Part shown: positions 17,193 through 25,028 of the stretch, piece after piece
Position numbering within the stretch: position 1 is the first letter of the stretch
Layout of the letters: every line of letters begins with the position of its first letter
Source: Thioalkalivibrio denitrificans
GTDB lineage: Bacteria; Pseudomonadota; Gammaproteobacteria; Ectothiorhodospirales; Ectothiorhodospiraceae
NCBI RefSeq assembly: GCF_002000365.1
Contig: NZ_MVBK01000062.1
Location: forward strand, 1 to 51,087
Direction of reading: 5' to 3'
Length of the DNA stretch: 51,087 nucleotides
The notes under the pieces: generated by a model
Seen by the model: the letters and a program-made list of their open reading frames with translations, nothing else
Database searches by the model: none
Told to the model about the DNA's origin: nothing
Position numbers and translations under genes: made by a program

Positions 17193-17953
17193 GGGTCACC
17201 TCGCTGCGGCTCGGCGGCTGCTTCGGGCTCGGGTTGCGACACAAGCTGCGGCGCAGGCGCGTGCACCGGGGCACTGGCGATGGCGGTGACCAGGGTGTCC
17301 ACCTGCGCCACGCTCTCTCGCGCGAGCGTCTCGGCGCGCACGGTGTAGAGGCTGTAGGCGCCCACCACCAGCGCGGCGCTGATGCTCACGATGGCCCAGT
17401 AGGGGACGTCGCGCTGAACCCGCGCCATGAAGCCCTGGTTCGGGATGCCGGCGGGCGAGAGCTTCGGCTCGGCGGCGCCGCGATGGGTCTCGATCTGGCT
17501 GCGCAGGTCCACCTGCAAAGCCATGAGTTGCTCCACGCCCCGGATGCGGTAGATCCCCTCGAAGCCGAGCTGGAGGCACACGTAGTAGAGCTCCAGCACA
17601 TCCAGGTGGCGTTCGGCATTCTGGCGCAGCGACGCAACACGCTCGAAAAAGCGCTCGCCTGCCAGGTGGTCGCCGAAGAACTCGATCTGCAGGGGCTTGT
17701 CCATCCATGCCTTCCGGCCCGGCCAGTCGGAGGAGAGCACCGCCTCGTCCACGAAGGCTGTGAGCGCGTACTTGGCGTCCTGCACGTCCGACAGCGGGAG
17801 TTGCAGCTCGAAAGCGCGGCGCTCGAGCATGTCGAACCCCGCCAGCAGCGAATCGCGGAAGCTGTCGGGCAGACCGGCACCACGATCCTCACAGCGCAGG
17901 CGCGATACCAGGCTGAACAGGTTGGCACTGCACTCGAGGTAAGGATTCAGCAT
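17189..17953 (-). CDS. tssL: T6SS membrane-complex protein TssL (DotU), short form
   Basis: This 254-aa DotU-type protein has the cytoplasmic hook domain with 'DAKYALTAFVDEAVLSSDW', 'QIEFFGDHLAGERFFERV' and 'DVLELYYVCLQLGFEGIYRI', all family signatures, followed by a single C-terminal membrane segment at about 184-206 ('YWAIVSISAALVVGAYSLYTV'). The periplasmic tail is only about 45 residues and Pro/Ala/Glu-rich. It lacks the OmpA-like peptidoglycan-binding domain of 'evolved' TssL, so cell-wall anchoring must come from elsewhere. The stop overlaps the tssM start. Confidence 0.94.
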   Translation of the reverse strand: MLNPYLECSANLFSLVSRLRCEDRGAGLPDSFRDSLLAGFDMLERRAFELQLPLSDVQDAKYALTAFVDEAVLSSDWPGRKAWMDKPLQIEFFGDHLAGERFFERVASLRQNAERHLDVLELYYVCLQLGFEGIYRIRGVEQLMALQVDLRSQIETHRGAAEPKLSPAGIPNQGFMARVQRDVPYWAIVSISAALVVGAYSLYTVRAETLARESVAQVDTLVTAIASAPVHAPAPQLVSQPEPEAAAEPQRGDP

Positions 17954-17961
17954 GGGATCAC

Positions 17962-19302
17962 CTAGTCATCCACGCGCACCAGCTCGAACTGGGCGCTTCG
18001 ATAAGGTGCCGGCACGAACAGGGCCAGGCTGCGCTTCTCCAGCACGTCCTTCCACGAGTCGCCCCCGGGCTCGAGGCGGAAGTACTCGTAACCGGCCTTG
18101 ATGGCGAGCGTGCTCGGGGGATGCGCGTCGTACGTGAGCGGCACACCGGGCAGCGCGCTGGAGACCAGGAACTCGAGCTGATCGGCGGCCGCCACCTTAG
18201 CCTGACGCGTGAACGGGGTGACCCATGCCGGGTCGCCGGCGTCCATGCGCACGGCGAGATACAGGTGCCCGCCGGCACCGAGCGCCTCCTCGATGCCGCG
18301 CGCCTCGTACTGGGCATCGGAGGTGCGCTCCAAAGTGAGCTGCGCCCGAGGGGCGGGCATGGCGGCGTCGATCAGTTCGCGCAGACGGGTTTCGAGGGCG
18401 TCGAAACAGGGGCCCGGGTCGCCGTGGCGGTAGGGCGGCGGCGCCCAGAAAGGGTCGCTCGCCACGTGCACCTGGATCTCCGCGCAGCAGTGCGCAAGGC
18501 ACTCGAACAGCCGCTCGGGGTGCACCCGGCCCTGGCCGAGGAGATGGGTGAGTTGCATCTGTGTGCGGGCAAGCACACTGAGCACCACCGCCACCACCGG
18601 ATCCCGCCCGTAGCCCTCGCGGCCCTGGGGCGCACGCACGGGGCGAAGCTCAGCGAGCGCCCGGCTGCGCGCGCTCATCAGTTCCAGCATGCGTTCGGCG
18701 AGCACCTGCAGTCGCGGCGCGGCGGACAGGAACATGGAGGGCGCGACGAAGGTGTCGTCCACGCGGTAGGCGCCATCGCCCTTGGGGATCAGGCGCACCA
18801 CCGGCATGTGCGCGTACGGCTCGCCGGGCTGCAGGTCGAGCAGCAGGGAGAGGTTGGCCCGGGCAAGCGCCACCTCGCGCTCCCGGGACGGGTCGTACTC
18901 GTCGGGCACCTCGGCGTAGTCCACCACCCAGGCGCCCTGCCGGCCGCTGCCCGAGGCATAACCGTTGATGCCCACGGCCTCGCGATTCGCCGGCATGGCG
19001 ATCGACACCACCACCGGCTCCTGCGCAGGGCTGGGCAGCCCGCAGGAGAGCACGCCGTCGTCGGCCTCGTTGAAGGCGAGCGTGCGGCCGTCCTGAAAGA
19101 GGCCCTGGACGGCCCGGATGCGGAGCTGCCCGCTTTCCAGGGCGTCGGGGTCGTAGTCCAGGTGGGCAATGCCCCAGCCCAGGGGCACCAGGCTGCGCAG
19201 GCGGTGGTTGACGGACTCCTCGTTGAGGCGATCCCACTGCTGGAAGTGCTGCTGCCCCAGCAGCAGGCCTTCCGTCCAGATGACTTTGCGAAGTGTCTTC
19301 AT
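17962..19302 (-). CDS. tssK: T6SS baseplate-membrane connector TssK
   Basis: TssK connects the baseplate to the TssJLM complex. The protein begins with the diagnostic 'KVIWTEGLLLGQQHFQQWDRL' and shows 'VPLGWGIAHLDYDPDALESGQLRI' and 'YDAHPPSTLAIKAGYEYFRLEPGG' in the C-terminal head. Two ATGs lie at 19308 and 19302. I prefer 19302 (446 aa) because AAGGGA is then spaced 6 nt upstream, whereas it abuts the first ATG directly. It sits between tssJ and tssL, in the usual J-K-L-M order. Confidence 0.95.
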   Translation of the reverse strand: MKTLRKVIWTEGLLLGQQHFQQWDRLNEESVNHRLRSLVPLGWGIAHLDYDPDALESGQLRIRAVQGLFQDGRTLAFNEADDGVLSCGLPSPAQEPVVVSIAMPANREAVGINGYASGSGRQGAWVVDYAEVPDEYDPSREREVALARANLSLLLDLQPGEPYAHMPVVRLIPKGDGAYRVDDTFVAPSMFLSAAPRLQVLAERMLELMSARSRALAELRPVRAPQGREGYGRDPVVAVVLSVLARTQMQLTHLLGQGRVHPERLFECLAHCCAEIQVHVASDPFWAPPPYRHGDPGPCFDALETRLRELIDAAMPAPRAQLTLERTSDAQYEARGIEEALGAGGHLYLAVRMDAGDPAWVTPFTRQAKVAAADQLEFLVSSALPGVPLTYDAHPPSTLAIKAGYEYFRLEPGGDSWKDVLEKRSLALFVPAPYRSAQFELVRVDD

Positions 19303-19327
19303 GGGCATTCCCTTGCGCCGCCGGCGG

Positions 19328-19789
19328 TCAGTCCACGATGCTCAGGGAGTTGCCGCGCAGGCTCACCGTCACCCGCTGATTCATCCGGCGGCCCATCTGG
19401 CCCATGGGCAGCGGCCTGATCGCCCGCCAGCCGTCGTCTTCGGGCGCTCGGAAGATGGCCACCACGCCCACGTACTCGGCTTGCGGGTTGCGCTTGAGCT
19501 CCAGTTCATGGGTCGTGCCGGGATTGAGGATCATCTCCTCGCGGGTCAGGGCCGCGTCGCCGAGGGACTGCACGTCCTGTTTCCACAGCGACTCGAAGGT
19601 GGCGTTGGTGAAGTTGCGGGCGTCGGCGAGCTGGTAGACGCGCACCACCACCGGCAACGGGTTGCCCTCGTCACTCATGTTGAGGTTCGCCGTGCTGGAG
19701 AGGTCGACGCGCACCTGGGGCCCGCTGCAGGCGGCAAGCAGCAGGACCAGCAGGACGAGCACGCCGGATCGAAGCGTGAGTGGATTCAT
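19328..19789 (-). CDS. tssJ: T6SS outer-membrane lipoprotein TssJ (VasD)
   Basis: This 153-aa lipoprotein has a signal peptide ending in the lipobox LAAC (Cys at about residue 21), followed by the TssJ transthyretin-like domain: 'STANLNMSDEGNPLPVVVRVYQL', 'FTNATFESLW', and 'GTTHELELKRNPQAEYVGVVAIFRAP'. It anchors the TssM periplasmic domain in the outer membrane. The ATG overlaps the stop of the upstream Fha-C-like gene (ATGA), so the two are probably translated in a coupled way. Confidence 0.95.
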   Translation of the reverse strand: MNPLTLRSGVLVLLVLLLAACSGPQVRVDLSSTANLNMSDEGNPLPVVVRVYQLADARNFTNATFESLWKQDVQSLGDAALTREEMILNPGTTHELELKRNPQAEYVGVVAIFRAPEDDGWRAIRPLPMGQMGRRMNQRVTVSLRGNSLSIVD

Positions 19790-20412
19790 GAATCACCTGT
19801 GTGTCGGCAGGAGGGTTGGGCTTCGTCGGCCGCGGACCGGCGGTTCAGGTCCTGTTCGCGCGCCCGGGCATAGGAGCAGGCCAGCGCCGGCGCGACGATG
19901 CGCTGGAAACGGGCCTGATCGTCCTCGACCAGTGCGCGCAGGCGGCTGACACCGAACAGGCGGTCCTTCGCACGGTGCAGCCACGCCATGGGGCCCCTCG
20001 GAGCGTGGGCCTCGAGCGCGGAGAGCGCGACACCGTCCACGGCGCGCAGCAGCGCCAGCTGGTGTTCGCAGAGATCATCGAAGAGGTTGCGGATGGGGTC
20101 GACGCCATCGGCGCCGGCGAGCATCCAGTCGCGCAGCACGGCTTTCGCGTCGCCGTTGCGAAAGGGCTCCACATCGCTCAGGAAGACGCGCTCGTCGTTG
20201 AGGCCCAGCTCACGGGCGAGGCGGCGCTGGCCTTCCACGAGGCGTGCCACGCCGCGCACAAGTTCGCGCGCGGACAGGCGCACATCAGGTTTCTGTCGGG
20301 TCTGTTCGGGGGAGTGCGGGCGCGTGGACGCCCGTGCGGCGGATCCCGTTGCGGGATCGCCCGGTGCCGCGTCATGCAGCCTGGCGGTCTGATGCTCCAT
20401 GGTCGGTGCCAT
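19786..20412 (-). CDS. T6SS Fha/TagH-like protein lacking the FHA domain
   Basis: This 208-aa product opens the tss operon. Its middle ('ARELVRGVARLVEGQRRLARELGLND', 'NPIRNLF'-like segment, 'LFDDLCEHQLALLRAVDGVALSALEAHAP') matches the conserved C-terminal region of T6SS FHA-domain proteins (TagH/ImpI/Fha1), including the 'LR.HQLALL' stretch. The N-terminal forkhead-associated domain that binds phosphothreonine is missing; only about 45 low-complexity residues precede the conserved part. ATG 20412 and ATG 20400 are both possible. In the family this protein scaffolds the membrane complex and is a regulatory target. A domain-stripped form would have only a structural role, which is inference. 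The stop overlaps tssJ. Confidence 0.75.
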   Translation of the reverse strand: MAPTMEHQTARLHDAAPGDPATGSAARASTRPHSPEQTRQKPDVRLSARELVRGVARLVEGQRRLARELGLNDERVFLSDVEPFRNGDAKAVLRDWMLAGADGVDPIRNLFDDLCEHQLALLRAVDGVALSALEAHAPRGPMAWLHRAKDRLFGVSRLRALVEDDQARFQRIVAPALACSYARAREQDLNRRSAADEAQPSCRHTGDS

Positions 20413-20565
20413 TCCCTAGGCGATGTGCCTTATCCGATGTGATCCGTGGGCGCTGATGGTCCAACTGCTCTTCCGTGCGCCCTGCACTTCCTGCGTGGCT
20501 GACCTTCCCGGCCGCCGCGCCTTGCGCATCCGCTCGCGTACAGCGATTCGGTGATGCGGTCACCT
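20413..20565 (-). promoter_or_regulatory. GGA-rich 5' leader of the tss operon, possible CsrA target
   Basis: The leader from the predicted start point to the first ATG (about 147 nt) contains eight GGA trinucleotides on the transcript strand (plus-strand TCC at 20413, 20433, 20443, 20460, 20472, 20489, 20506 and 20529). Two are in ACGGA context, and the last (AGGGA) abuts the start codon. GGA is the core of CsrA/RsmA binding sites, and a csrA gene lies beyond the divergent vgrG. Binding itself is inferred. Confidence 0.45.
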
Positions 20566-20595
20566 TTGATAGCAAGCTTTCCAGCCGGCTGTCAA
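20566..20595 (-). promoter_or_regulatory. Predicted sigma-70 promoter of the tss operon
   Basis: On the minus strand a perfect -35 TTGACA (20590-20595) is followed after 18 bases by -10 TATCAA (20566-20571), preceded by TGC as an extended -10. Transcription would start near 20559 and read the Fha-like gene and the tss operon. It is the best match found in the divergent region. Confidence 0.55.
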
Positions 20596-20603
20596 TGTGA
20601 CAG
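20589..20603. promoter_or_regulatory. 15-bp operator-like dyad over the tss -35 box
   Basis: CTGTCA and TGACAG form a perfect 6-bp inverted repeat around ATG. The dyad covers the whole -35 hexamer of the predicted tss promoter and lies about 160 bp upstream of the divergent vgrG. A repressor bound here would block the tss promoter. The regulator is unknown. Confidence 0.45.
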
Positions 20604-20762
20604 GGGTCGCAAGATATACCCGATTGCCGCATCGGATCAAGTGGGGAAGTTCACATTGCTGCCGCCACGCAGATGGAATGGACACGGGGGGCGAAGGCAT
20701 GGTAGACAACACCCCTGAAACGGATTCACCAGGACCCCGGTCGCCACGGAGGACAACGCGAC
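20604..20762 (+). promoter_or_regulatory. Upstream leader of vgrG, also GGA-rich
   Basis: The 120 bases 20634-20753 before vgrG contain eight GGA trinucleotides (20634, 20645, 20675, 20680, 20722, 20732, 20748, 20751). Four are in ANGGA context, and the last two make up the Shine-Dalgarno region itself. No convincing -10/-35 pair was found for this direction. The pattern resembles CsrA-repressed leaders, in which the protein blocks ribosome access; this is inference. Confidence 0.4.
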
Positions 20763-23700
20763 ATGAGCACGGACGTTCCCTTCCAGCGCGTACGCGCCCA
20801 CCTCGAGATTGCCGGCGAGCCCCTGCGCGTGGAGCGCATCCACGGGCGCGAGGGCATCAGCCGCCTGGCCTCACTGGACGTGGACGTGGTCGGCGACGGC
20901 TTTGCCGTCTCGGCCCTGATGGGCGCCCCGGCGCGGCTCTCGCTTGCCGGCGAACAGGGCGGGGCCTGGCAGTTTGCCGGCCTCCTCACCGCCTGTGGCC
21001 CCAACCCCGACGCGGCGGCCGACTGGTGCGGCGAGCACCCCTTTCGCGTGACGCTTTCCTCGGCGCTCCATCGCCTGACGCTGGGCGAGGACGACCGGCT
21101 GTTTGTGGGCATCAGCGATGTGAATCTGGCGCATCTGCTTGGTGCCGCCTCGGGGCTTGCGGTGCAGGCCGGGGGGCTGCGGGCGCGCTACCCGGTGCGC
21201 ACCGGCATCCTGCAGTGCAACGAAAACCACTACGCTGTGCTCACGCGAGCGCTCGCCCGTGCCGGCATCTGGTTTTACTGCGCGCCCGTCGATGGCGTGG
21301 AGACCCTGGTGCTCCATGACGATGCGGGCGCGGTGGCGGCCGCGCTCGATGCGCTGCTGCCCTGGCAGGGCGTGGACGCCGGCTGGGCGCGGCGCAGCCC
21401 CGGCGTGTTTGGCTTCGCCGAGCGCACCGAGGCCGTACACCGGCGCATCCACGTGCACGGACGCCTCGCGGACGGTCGGCCGTACCGGGCCGAGGCCGAC
21501 ACCGGGCTCGGCGAAGGCACTGCCTCGAGCATCGCCTACGGGCTGCACACCCCCGAGGCCCTCGCAGAGCGCGCCCGGGTCCTGTGCGAACGCGCCCGCA
21601 CCCGCCACCTCACCCTCTCGCTTGAGACCACCGCACTCATCCCCGGCCCGGGCCGCTGGCTCGAGATCGGTGAGCTGCCCGGTGCGCGCGCAGACCTCCC
21701 CCGCCCCTGGCTGATCGAGGCCGTGGAACACGAGGCGCGGGCCGCAGACGACGGCTGGCTGGCCTATCGCAACCGCCTCACCCTCAAGCCCCGCGCCCAG
21801 GCCTACCGCCCCGAGGCGCCCGAGCGCGAACGTCCGTTGCCCGAGTTCATCGCCGCGCGCATCGAAGGTGCCGGCCCGAGCTTGGATGGCGAAGGCCATC
21901 AGCAGGCCCGCGCGCTGTTCGAGGCCATCGCCCCCGTGGGCGGCAGCGCGCGCCCCTGGCTGTCACGGCTCACCCCCTACGCCGCGCCCCCCGGCGAGGA
22001 CGACGCCCGCCCAAGCGGTTGGGTCACGCCCTTTCACGAGGGCCAGGAGGTGCGCCTGATCTGTCTGGGCAACGACCCGGACGGCTTCGCCGTGCTCTCG
22101 GCGGGCGCCTTCAACGCCGCCCAGCAAAATCCGGTCACTGCGGACAACCCCAGCGAGCACCGCTACCAGACCGTCTGCGGCCACACGCTGGTCATGGACG
22201 ACCTCAAGGGCGAAGAGGTCATCAGGCTGCACACCGCCGGCGAACAGCACCTGCTCTCGCTCAACGCCCACTACGACGCCCATACGCTCAGCATGATCTG
22301 CCGCCAGGGCCCGGCCGCCGCCTACGCCCATGGGCGCTTCTCCATCACCACCGGCGCAGACGTCAACGAGCGCATCGGTGACAGCCGCACCCACCTCATC
22401 GAGCAGGCCGCGCACACCGAGACCCGCCAGGGCCCCATCCACCACCAGGCCGCCACCACGCTCAGCGCGCTCGCCCACGCGGGCGTCGAGGTACTGGCCG
22501 GGCAGGACCTTCAGTTCAAGGCCGGCACCGACACGGAACTCGTGAGCGGCCGGGACATGCGCCTGAGCGTCAGGCGCGGGGATTTCACCGCCACCGTCTC
22601 CGGTGACCTGCGCATCCAGGCGGACGGAGACCTGATCATCGAATCCCTGGACGGCAGCCCCATCTTCGTGGGCACCCCCGAGGGCGGCATCACCATCGAC
22701 ACCGCCAACGAGGAGGTCACCATCCACGGGCGCGACATCGACATCGAGGGCGAGCGCGTGGAGATCCTCGGGCAGGTCAACTACTCGACCGGCGCCCCGG
22801 GCGCCCCCGATACGCCAAAGATCGACGATGTTCCGGTGCTACAGCCCACCGCGCCGCTGGTGCCGGCGGGCGAGCCGGCGGTCATCCACCCCGCCTGGGT
22901 GCAGGCGCGCGTCGCGCTCGGCGAAGAAGCACACCTGGCCTTCACCGTGCGCGACGCCGAGGCCGGCAAGGCCGTCGAGGTTGAGATTCTCGATGCCAAT
23001 GGCGATCCCGTCGATCGGATCGAGCACCGCCTTACCCAGGGCCACGGCCGAGAGACGCTCGCCTGGGCCCCGGACGCCGCGCATCAGGCGAAGATTCGTC
23101 CCCTGGAGGCCGATCCGCACGACGACGAGCTCCGTGGTCCAGAGGGACTTCATTTCCGGGTCCTGATGGACGGACTCCCGAGCGAGACCTCCGGCCCGCT
23201 GCTGCTCACCGCCGATCTGGAGATCGAACACCGCGACACCCAGGACAGGCCCCTGGACGAGGGCATCGAGGTCCGGCTTGCCGACGCCGAGGGCACTATT
23301 CACAGCGCGTACACCGACGCCCAGGGCCGCAGCCTTTACCGGCGGGTGCCCGTCGGCGTTGTTGACTGGGTGTTCGGGAGCGCCTCTGCCGCCGAGACGG
23401 TGCGCGTGGACGATACGCTCATCGATCCCTGTCGCCACGTGGGCTGCCAGGTCATCGACGGCGCACCCTTGATTCACACGAAGTCCCATCACCTGCCGCC
23501 GCCGGTGATGATCAACATCCGCGACGATGCCCCCGATGATGCCCCCCGCCTGCTCAGCGAGCGTGAACTCGACTACTTCCGTGAGCAGGGCAACAATGCG
23601 CTCGTCTTCATTCACGGCTACAACGTTGCGCTCGGTGAGCCGGGCAGACACTTCGAGGGGGTCCGCAAGGTATCCGCGCGCATGAGCGCCTTTCATGCGC

Positions 23701-25028
23701 GCTGGGAACGCGCGGACTGGGCCGCGCGCCCGGCCACCGTTCATCAGGACGTCGAGGCGTTGCGCAGGCGTTACCCCCGCCACGCCGAGAAACTGACCGA
23801 TCACGCCCTGAACGGTACCGCCGCCCACAACTGGCGCGTGCACCTGGAGTACCAGCTCAACCGCGCCGCGGGCTTTGACGGCAGGGACTACGAGCCCTAC
23901 ACCCGCATCCTCGCGGTCGCCTGGAGCGGCGACGTCCTCGCCCATGACTTCCATCGCTCGGAACTCAATGCCCAGCGCGCGGGCAGACGCCTCGTACCGC
24001 TGCTCTGGCAGCTGCACGAGGCGGGCCTCAAAATCAACGTCATCACCCACAGCCTGGGCGCCCGCGTGCTGCTGACCGCCCTCAACGTCCTCGGCGAGCA
24101 GCACACCGACCTCCTCGACCACGCCTTCCTCTGGCAGCCGGCGGTGGCCGACAATGCGCTGAGCAACTCGCCTGCCAGCGACCCCAATCCCTTCAAGGTG
24201 GGGGTGTTTCCCTACGCACACCGCGCCGCCAGGCAGTTCGTGGTGCTGCACTCTGTCAACGACCCGATCCTGGGCGGGCGCCCGCGCCTGGCCCTGATCG
24301 CCCGTCACCTGGGGGTGTCCACCGCTGAACTCAATGCGCGGGTCGCCACGATGACCCGCAACTCCGTGAGTCAGGCGATCAACGCATGGGCGGCGGCCCT
24401 GCTGCGCCCCGACGAGCATGAGGCCACCTTGTGGGAGGCGGCCATCGGCACCCTGGGCGGCGCCTACCCGAAGAAGTGGTGGCCCGTCCCCACGGCCGGA
24501 CTGGGCGGGCCGCTTGCGGGGCTCTACGATGACTATGCGCCGCTTGCGTTCAGCACCCCGGGCAGCGGTGGTGCGTCGCGCTGGGTGCACCCGGAGAGCT
24601 GGAAGCGGCTCGAGCTCGCGCTCATGCAGGAAATGCATGAACACGAACACCTGGACATGGCGATGGACGACCCGGACTCGGTGCCCGAATACCGCCTGCT
24701 CAACCCCATCGCTACGCGTGGCGTGATCCGCGAACACCATGTGAAGTGCTACCTGGAACATCTGCGGGCACTGATCGAGAACGGCTTCACAACCGGCACA
24801 GCGCCGAGACCGGCGTTGGGGCATGTGGGCTTTGAGGAGATACGGAAAGTGGATCAGTTTGTTCGTGACCAATTGGAGGCGGAGCGATTCGCCTTCGTCA
24901 AACAAGACCAGTGGCTTTTCACCCACAGCGGGATGAGGATTCCGGACGACCGGTTGTTTGAGGAGGTCTACGTCAATCAGATATGGAGGCGGTTCCTTCG
25001 CACGTCAGGGTTTGGCCATTACTCATGA
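20763..25028 (+). CDS. vgrG: Specialised VgrG with C-terminal DUF900-like alpha/beta-hydrolase effector domain
   Basis: This 1421-aa protein is about twice the length of a plain VgrG. Residues 1 to about 650 form the gp27/gp5-like spike ('NENHYAVLTRALARAGIWFYC', 'VTPFHEGQEVRLICLGNDPDG', then repetitive beta-helix 'GDLRIQADGDLIIESLDG'). A transthyretin/Ig-like segment lies near 819-885. From about 920 comes an alpha/beta-hydrolase: 'ALVFIHGYNVALG' (His951 in the oxyanion-type HGYN), 'ILAVAWSGD', 'RSELNAQRAGRRLVPLLWQL' and the nucleophile elbow 'NVITHSLGARVLLTALN' (Ser1097), with Asp1167 ('SVNDPIL') as candidate acid. These match DUF900-type hydrolases (HSLGAR) rather than DUF2235 (Tle1). The protein is probably injected as spike plus lipase or esterase. 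The SD GGAGG lies 10 nt upstream. The last approximately 65 codons are more AT-rich. The next gene overlaps by ATGA. Confidence 0.88.
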   Translation: MSTDVPFQRVRAHLEIAGEPLRVERIHGREGISRLASLDVDVVGDGFAVSALMGAPARLSLAGEQGGAWQFAGLLTACGPNPDAAADWCGEHPFRVTLSSALHRLTLGEDDRLFVGISDVNLAHLLGAASGLAVQAGGLRARYPVRTGILQCNENHYAVLTRALARAGIWFYCAPVDGVETLVLHDDAGAVAAALDALLPWQGVDAGWARRSPGVFGFAERTEAVHRRIHVHGRLADGRPYRAEADTGLGEGTASSIAYGLHTPEALAERARVLCERARTRHLTLSLETTALIPGPGRWLEIGELPGARADLPRPWLIEAVEHEARAADDGWLAYRNRLTLKPRAQAYRPEAPERERPLPEFIAARIEGAGPSLDGEGHQQARALFEAIAPVGGSARPWLSRLTPYAAPPGEDDARPSGWVTPFHEGQEVRLICLGNDPDGFAVLSAGAFNAAQQNPVTADNPSEHRYQTVCGHTLVMDDLKGEEVIRLHTAGEQHLLSLNAHYDAHTLSMICRQGPAAAYAHGRFSITTGADVNERIGDSRTHLIEQAAHTETRQGPIHHQAATTLSALAHAGVEVLAGQDLQFKAGTDTELVSGRDMRLSVRRGDFTATVSGDLRIQADGDLIIESLDGSPIFVGTPEGGITIDTANEEVTIHGRDIDIEGERVEILGQVNYSTGAPGAPDTPKIDDVPVLQPTAPLVPAGEPAVIHPAWVQARVALGEEAHLAFTVRDAEAGKAVEVEILDANGDPVDRIEHRLTQGHGRETLAWAPDAAHQAKIRPLEADPHDDELRGPEGLHFRVLMDGLPSETSGPLLLTADLEIEHRDTQDRPLDEGIEVRLADAEGTIHSAYTDAQGRSLYRRVPVGVVDWVFGSASAAETVRVDDTLIDPCRHVGCQVIDGAPLIHTKSHHLPPPVMINIRDDAPDDAPRLLSERELDYFREQGNNALVFIHGYNVALGEPGRHFEGVRKVSARMSAFHARWERADWAARPATVHQDVEALRRRYPRHAEKLTDHALNGTAAHNWRVHLEYQLNRAAGFDGRDYEPYTRILAVAWSGDVLAHDFHRSELNAQRAGRRLVPLLWQLHEAGLKINVITHSLGARVLLTALNVLGEQHTDLLDHAFLWQPAVADNALSNSPASDPNPFKVGVFPYAHRAARQFVVLHSVNDPILGGRPRLALIARHLGVSTAELNARVATMTRNSVSQAINAWAAALLRPDEHEATLWEAAIGTLGGAYPKKWWPVPTAGLGGPLAGLYDDYAPLAFSTPGSGGASRWVHPESWKRLELALMQEMHEHEHLDMAMDDPDSVPEYRLLNPIATRGVIREHHVKCYLEHLRALIENGFTTGTAPRPALGHVGFEEIRKVDQFVRDQLEAERFAFVKQDQWLFTHSGMRIPDDRLFEEVYVNQIWRRFLRTSGFGHYS

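Noticed and set aside
20613-20620. GATATA as a -10 box for the divergent vgrG
   Set aside because: The sequence 17 bases upstream matches the -35 consensus at only two of six positions.
22839-24926. 695-codon minus-strand open frame opposite the VgrG hydrolase region
   Set aside because: The plus strand carries clear VgrG and hydrolase motifs; the reverse frame has none.
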